From: Actinomycetes bacterium
GTDB lineage: Bacteria > Actinomycetota > Coriobacteriia > Anaerosomatales > JAJZPX01
Reading direction: 5' to 3'
Length of the DNA: 6,100 nt
Assembly: GCA_021811025.1 (NCBI GenBank)
Contig: JAJZPX010000128.1
Coordinates: 1-6,100 of the forward strand
In this document: positions 5,601 through 6,100 of the stretch, piece after piece
Position numbering within the stretch: position 1 is the first letter of the stretch
How the letters are laid out: every line of letters begins with the position of its first letter
Notes under the pieces: model-generated
Told to the model about the DNA's origin: nothing
Databases searched by the model: none
What the model saw: the letters and a program-made list of their open reading frames with translations, nothing else
Made by a program: the position numbers and the translations under genes

Positions 5601-6100
5601 GCTGGGGAATCCCACTCGCTTCACCTACGACGCCGCCGGTCACCTCACGCGGGCGACAGATCCTCTGCAACGGAGCGTGGAAGTCACGTACACCTCGCTT
5701 GGGAAGCCGGTCGCGGTCACTGATCCGCTTGGCCACCGAGTCTCCTTGGGATATGACGACGCCGGCAACCTCACGAGCGTCACCGACCCTCGTTCGAACA
5801 CGACGACCTTCAGCTACGACGTCATGAACCAGCTGAGGGGCGTCGCAGATGCTCTTGGCGGCACGACGAGCTACACGTACGACCGCGACTACAACCTGTC
5901 GTCCGTTAGAAACGCTCGCGGTCGGACCTCTCGCTACGCCTACACATCCAACGGTCTTCCGGCGTCCGTCACCGATCCACTCGGGCACGTCTGGAGCTAC
6001 CAATACGACCCTGCCGGCAACCTCACGTCGACGACGTTCGCCGACGGACACACGTCCACCCAGACCTACACCGACGACAATCTGCTCCACCAAGTGTCGT
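2431..6100 (+). CDS. Beta-helix / DUF6531 / Rhs YD-repeat protein, 3'-partial (downstream piece of the interrupted gene)
   Basis: Seen: frame 1 is open from 2407 to the window end. If translated separately, the first candidate start is TTG at 2431, ten bases after AAGGGAG (2414-2420). The next in-frame ATG is at 2623, inside a coil. From 2431 there are 1223 codons without a stop. Order by residue from that start: beta-helix coils 1-76; module E about 77-186; coils; module F about 306-410; more coils, ending in N-F-W-G and N-Y-W...G-P-S caps at about 543-570; Gly/Trp-rich linker about 590-645; DUF6531-like domain about 648-720; YD repeats from about 771 to the window edge. Known: DUF6531 plus YD repeats form the Rhs shell that encloses a C-terminal toxin in polymorphic toxins. 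Inferred: the toxin and immunity gene, if any, lie downstream. A protein starting here would have no signal peptide, so I read it as the continuation of the upstream piece rather than an independent gene. Confidence 0.8.
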   Translation, partial: MSCSIHDNALSGVEIGSGSIDSCDIYDNHGDGVVLTGGGEVFQHNTIDRNTGWAARVQNDATPQMSDNAGHGNGSNTITFTGTRWTSMPLSLVPQPLVYGIDNYAIMYWARVTAAPNTVVKFVDSGGLVTYGDLAADHAVFTSVHDDTVSGDTDSGERGPSAGDWVGIQQLGGTLQFNNCDVRYGGGTPNPDFATVDVEGGLATLNETIVSHGSSGGVRGAAGASVAVNNSSIVDNAYDGIQLGSGSSLQGSVIERNRDGVVVADGAPSISANTISGNRGWAARIENDAAPPNMLGNAGTGNGLDAIVLDGQRSTSEPLVLQPQPLPYGIGDYAIGHGASLTFSEGCIVKFTGHSSSDYASRILRVYGSLQADKTLFTSSKASPSRGDWNTILIEGGNASFTDCAIRYGGRASAVAEQPGAAPLAGGSLSLNACAVNNSYSAGVAAAWGTTLSISNSSLDHNNLAGSTLVDGAIFNSNLSNNQDGIRVSGAATVESCDVNNNARWGAWSGSGSTAQMLNCSFSGNDWRAIENQGGAPSVVGSNFWGTGPKIESTPMMQATSNYWYPDGPSAEDTAAAYTDPILFSPNASAGTLGTVGPVDYGTGATGGGGSGGDGSSWWDTFWTDVVPLAAWGPLLGGLVKSFLDFEPVNMSTGNFYTYATDIGLPGTGPALVFSRTYNSQDPDSGPLGFGWTHGYTTRLGFVRDSDNIVLVYPDGQRQTFTWNGSAYVSPKSIRDVLSKHADGSFTLSSPDQSHVNFDSSGRMTGQYDRFGNSLTFAYDGPASMSSGDPSFAQSKLLSVTGSGARSLSFTYDSSKRITKVTDSAGRQVSYTYDTLTSDLTSVTDVDGDVSRYAYDAHHRVTAAYSPGHADRPYVTNTYRQGQVVSQHDGYGSIVTMSYDSTLGVTAATTRRGFSKEYHWDSEYRSTSVSDEAGGTSSRTYNAAGYVDSVTDGNGHSAHLGYDGNGNVTSITDAENHTATAGYGTNNNLLWAQDADGIRTSYGYDASGKSLTSVSNVAGTVTFDHYPNGQLSATHLGSATVSYSYDASGNLSGVTDQLGNPTRFTYDAAGHLTRATDPLQRSVEVTYTSLGKPVAVTDPLGHRVSLGYDDAGNLTSVTDPRSNTTTFSYDVMNQLRGVADALGGTTSYTYDRDYNLSSVRNARGRTSRYAYTSNGLPASVTDPLGHVWSYQYDPAGNLTSTTFADGHTSTQTYTDDNLLHQVS
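2659..2988 (+). repeat. Module E, divergent copy of the beta-helix insertion repeat
   Basis: The head is N-T-I-T-F-T-G-T-R in place of N-G-I-R-L-F-G-T-R, then L-V-P-Q-P-L-V-Y-G-I-D-N-Y. It keeps V-V-K-F, V-F-T-S-V-H-D-D, S-G-D-T-D-S-G, P-S-A-G-D-W (GDW at 2917-2925) and V-R-Y-G-G. It resembles module F more than A-D, so E and F form a second subtype (Y-G-I core instead of L-D-Y-V). Confidence 0.85.
2989..3345 (+). other. Beta-helix coils between modules E and F
   Basis: About five coils, including N-N-S-S-I-V-D-N, G-S-V-I-E-R-N and A-N-T-I-S-G-N rungs, each followed by G-I/V strands (D-G-I-Q-L-G-S-G-S, D-G-V-V-V-A-D-G-A). The rung position is occupied by Ser, Thr, Glu or Val here rather than Cys. 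The block ends in G-W-A-A-R-I-E-N-D-A as before module E. Confidence 0.75.
3346..3660 (+). repeat. Module F, most divergent copy of the beta-helix insertion repeat
   Basis: The head is D-A-I-V-L-D-G-Q-R, then L-V-L-Q-P-Q-P-L-P-Y-G-I-G-D-Y, C-I-V-K-F, L-F-T-S-S and P-S-R-G-D-W (GDW at 3589-3597), ending I-R-Y-G-G. The whole D-D...D-x-D-G acidic segment is missing. About seven extra residues (S-S-D-Y-A-S-R) follow V-K-F-T-G-H. Confidence 0.82.
3661..4140 (+). other. Terminal beta-helix coils with Trp-containing caps
   Basis: About six coils with Cys codons at 3730, 3919 and 3988 in the rung position and an Asn-rich face (N-N-S-Y, D-H-N-N, S-N-N-Q, N-N-N-A). The block ends with S-N-F-W-G-T-G-P at 4054-4077 and S-N-Y-W-Y-P-D-G-P-S at 4111-4140. 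N-Y-W-G...G-P is the usual last-coil signature of secreted right-handed beta-helix proteins, so the helix ends here. Confidence 0.78.
4195..4371 (+). other. Gly-rich then Trp-rich hydrophobic linker between beta-helix and Rhs part
   Basis: Seen: a Gly/Thr/Ser run (G-T-G-A-T-G-G-G-G-S-G-G-D-G-S-S, ending 4281), then W-W-D-T-F-W-T-D (4282-4305), then V-V-P-L-A-A-W-G-P-L-L-G-G-L-V (4306-4350), then K-S-F-L-D-F. The hydrophobic run of about 15 residues is short and broken by Pro and Gly for a membrane span. It could be a hinge, a plug at the mouth of the Rhs shell or a membrane-interacting helix. No homologue is recognised. Confidence 0.6.
4372..4590 (+). other. DUF6531-like domain at the start of the Rhs region
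   Basis: Seen: P-V-N-M-S-T-G-N-F-Y at 4372-4401, then T-D-I-G-L-P-G-T-G-P, L-V-F-S-R-T-Y-N-S, G-P-L-G-F-G-W-T-H-G-Y and Y-P-D-G-Q-R. Known: this series is the hallmark of DUF6531, which sits directly before the YD repeats in Rhs-family polymorphic toxins and related wall-associated proteins. Most anchor positions are intact, so this half looks undamaged. Confidence 0.88.
4741..6100 (+). repeat. Rhs/YD repeat array, about 21 repeats, continuing past the window
   Basis: Seen: tandem units of about 20-21 residues (60-63 bases) with pattern D-x-x-G-x-x-x-x-Y-x-Y-D-x-x-G-x-L-x-x-V-T. Clear copies include S-Y-T-Y-D (4918-4932), R-Y-A-Y-D (4984-4998), L-G-Y-D-G-N-G-N (5311-5334), S-Y-S-Y-D-A-S-G-N (5554-5580), F-T-Y-D-A-A-G-H (5620-5643), L-G-Y-D-D-A-G-N (5749-5769) and Y-Q-Y-D-P-A-G-N (5998-6018). 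Known: these repeats wind into a hollow beta-sheet cocoon in Rhs/Tc/teneurin proteins. The array has not reached an Rhs core-end motif by base 6100, so the shell and any toxin continue downstream. Confidence 0.92.

Larger units (their letters stand above)
1..6100 (+). pseudogene. Giant beta-helix + Rhs/YD-repeat surface protein gene, interrupted by one in-frame TAG, incomplete at both ends
   Basis: Seen: frame 1 holds sense codons from base 1 to base 6100 (about 2033 codons), with one stop, TAG at 2404-2406. There is no frameshift: the beta-helix coils, the six-copy module and then the Rhs repeats all read in the same frame across the stop. Known: tandem PbH1-type coils form right-handed parallel beta-helices on secreted or surface proteins. 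DUF6531 plus YD repeats are typical of Rhs/polymorphic-toxin shells. Inferred: one ancestral polypeptide of more than 2000 residues, acting at or outside the cell surface, with a C-terminal variable or toxin region downstream. Whether it is a true pseudogene or carries a base error cannot be told from one sequence. If the TAG is an error, this is an intact partial CDS. No signal peptide can be checked because the N-terminus is outside the window. Confidence 0.6.

Noticed and set aside
61..6093. Long open frames on the minus strand (for example 61-663, 691-1170, 2374-3066, 4663-5187, 5572-6093)
   Set aside because: They lie antisense to the repeat protein. Their Arg/Val/Ala-rich translations repeat because they mirror the sense repeats (for example the reverse of L-D-Y-V-I-D). 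High GC removes chance stops. No domain is recognisable.
1..6100. Insertion sequence or phage junction
   Set aside because: No transposase, integrase, terminal inverted repeats or target duplications are visible. One reading frame fills the window.

Overview
The whole window lies inside one very long reading frame on the + strand (frame 1). It is open from base 1 to base 6100 except for a single in-frame TAG at 2404-2406. There is no intergenic space, no RNA gene, no mobile element and no CRISPR array. The true start lies upstream and the true end downstream. GC content is high (about 60-65% by eye, G/C-rich third codon positions), which suggests a high-GC bacterium. Large secreted proteins of this build occur in Actinomycetota and other environmental bacteria, but the window does not fix the taxon.

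The encoded protein has two halves. Bases 1-4140 encode a right-handed parallel beta-helix: coils of about 20-23 residues, with rungs of the type small/Cys-x-hydrophobic-x-x-Asn followed by Gly-Ile/Val. Six copies of a larger module interrupt the coils (349-711, 922-1284, 1429-1776, 1987-2316, 2659-2988, 3346-3660). The module runs from an N-G-I-R / G-T-R head through an L-D-Y-V-I-D-x-Y core and a V-A-K-F strand to an acidic D-D...D-x-D-G...G-D-W loop and a Y-G-G end. The helix closes with N-F-W-G and N-Y-W...G-P-S coils near 4057-4140. After a Gly-rich and Trp-rich hydrophobic linker (about 4200-4370), bases 4372-6100 encode a DUF6531-type entry domain and about 21 Rhs/YD repeats, still running at the window edge. 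The likely whole is a giant surface or secreted adhesin/toxin-delivery protein: a beta-helix stalk carrying an Rhs/YD shell, with any toxin tip and immunity gene beyond the window.

The main anomaly is the TAG at 2404. The sequence on both sides is the same beta-helix in the same frame. Aligning the interrupted coil with coils at 790-822 and 1855-1887 places a Glu codon (GAG or GAA) at the stop, so one G-to-T change from GAG explains it. This could be a real nonsense mutation (pseudogene), a sequencing or consensus error, or a tolerated/suppressed stop. A purine-rich AAGGGAG followed by a TTG at 2431 could make software call a second gene there, but that product would lack an export signal. 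I therefore treat the two pieces as one broken gene and describe both.
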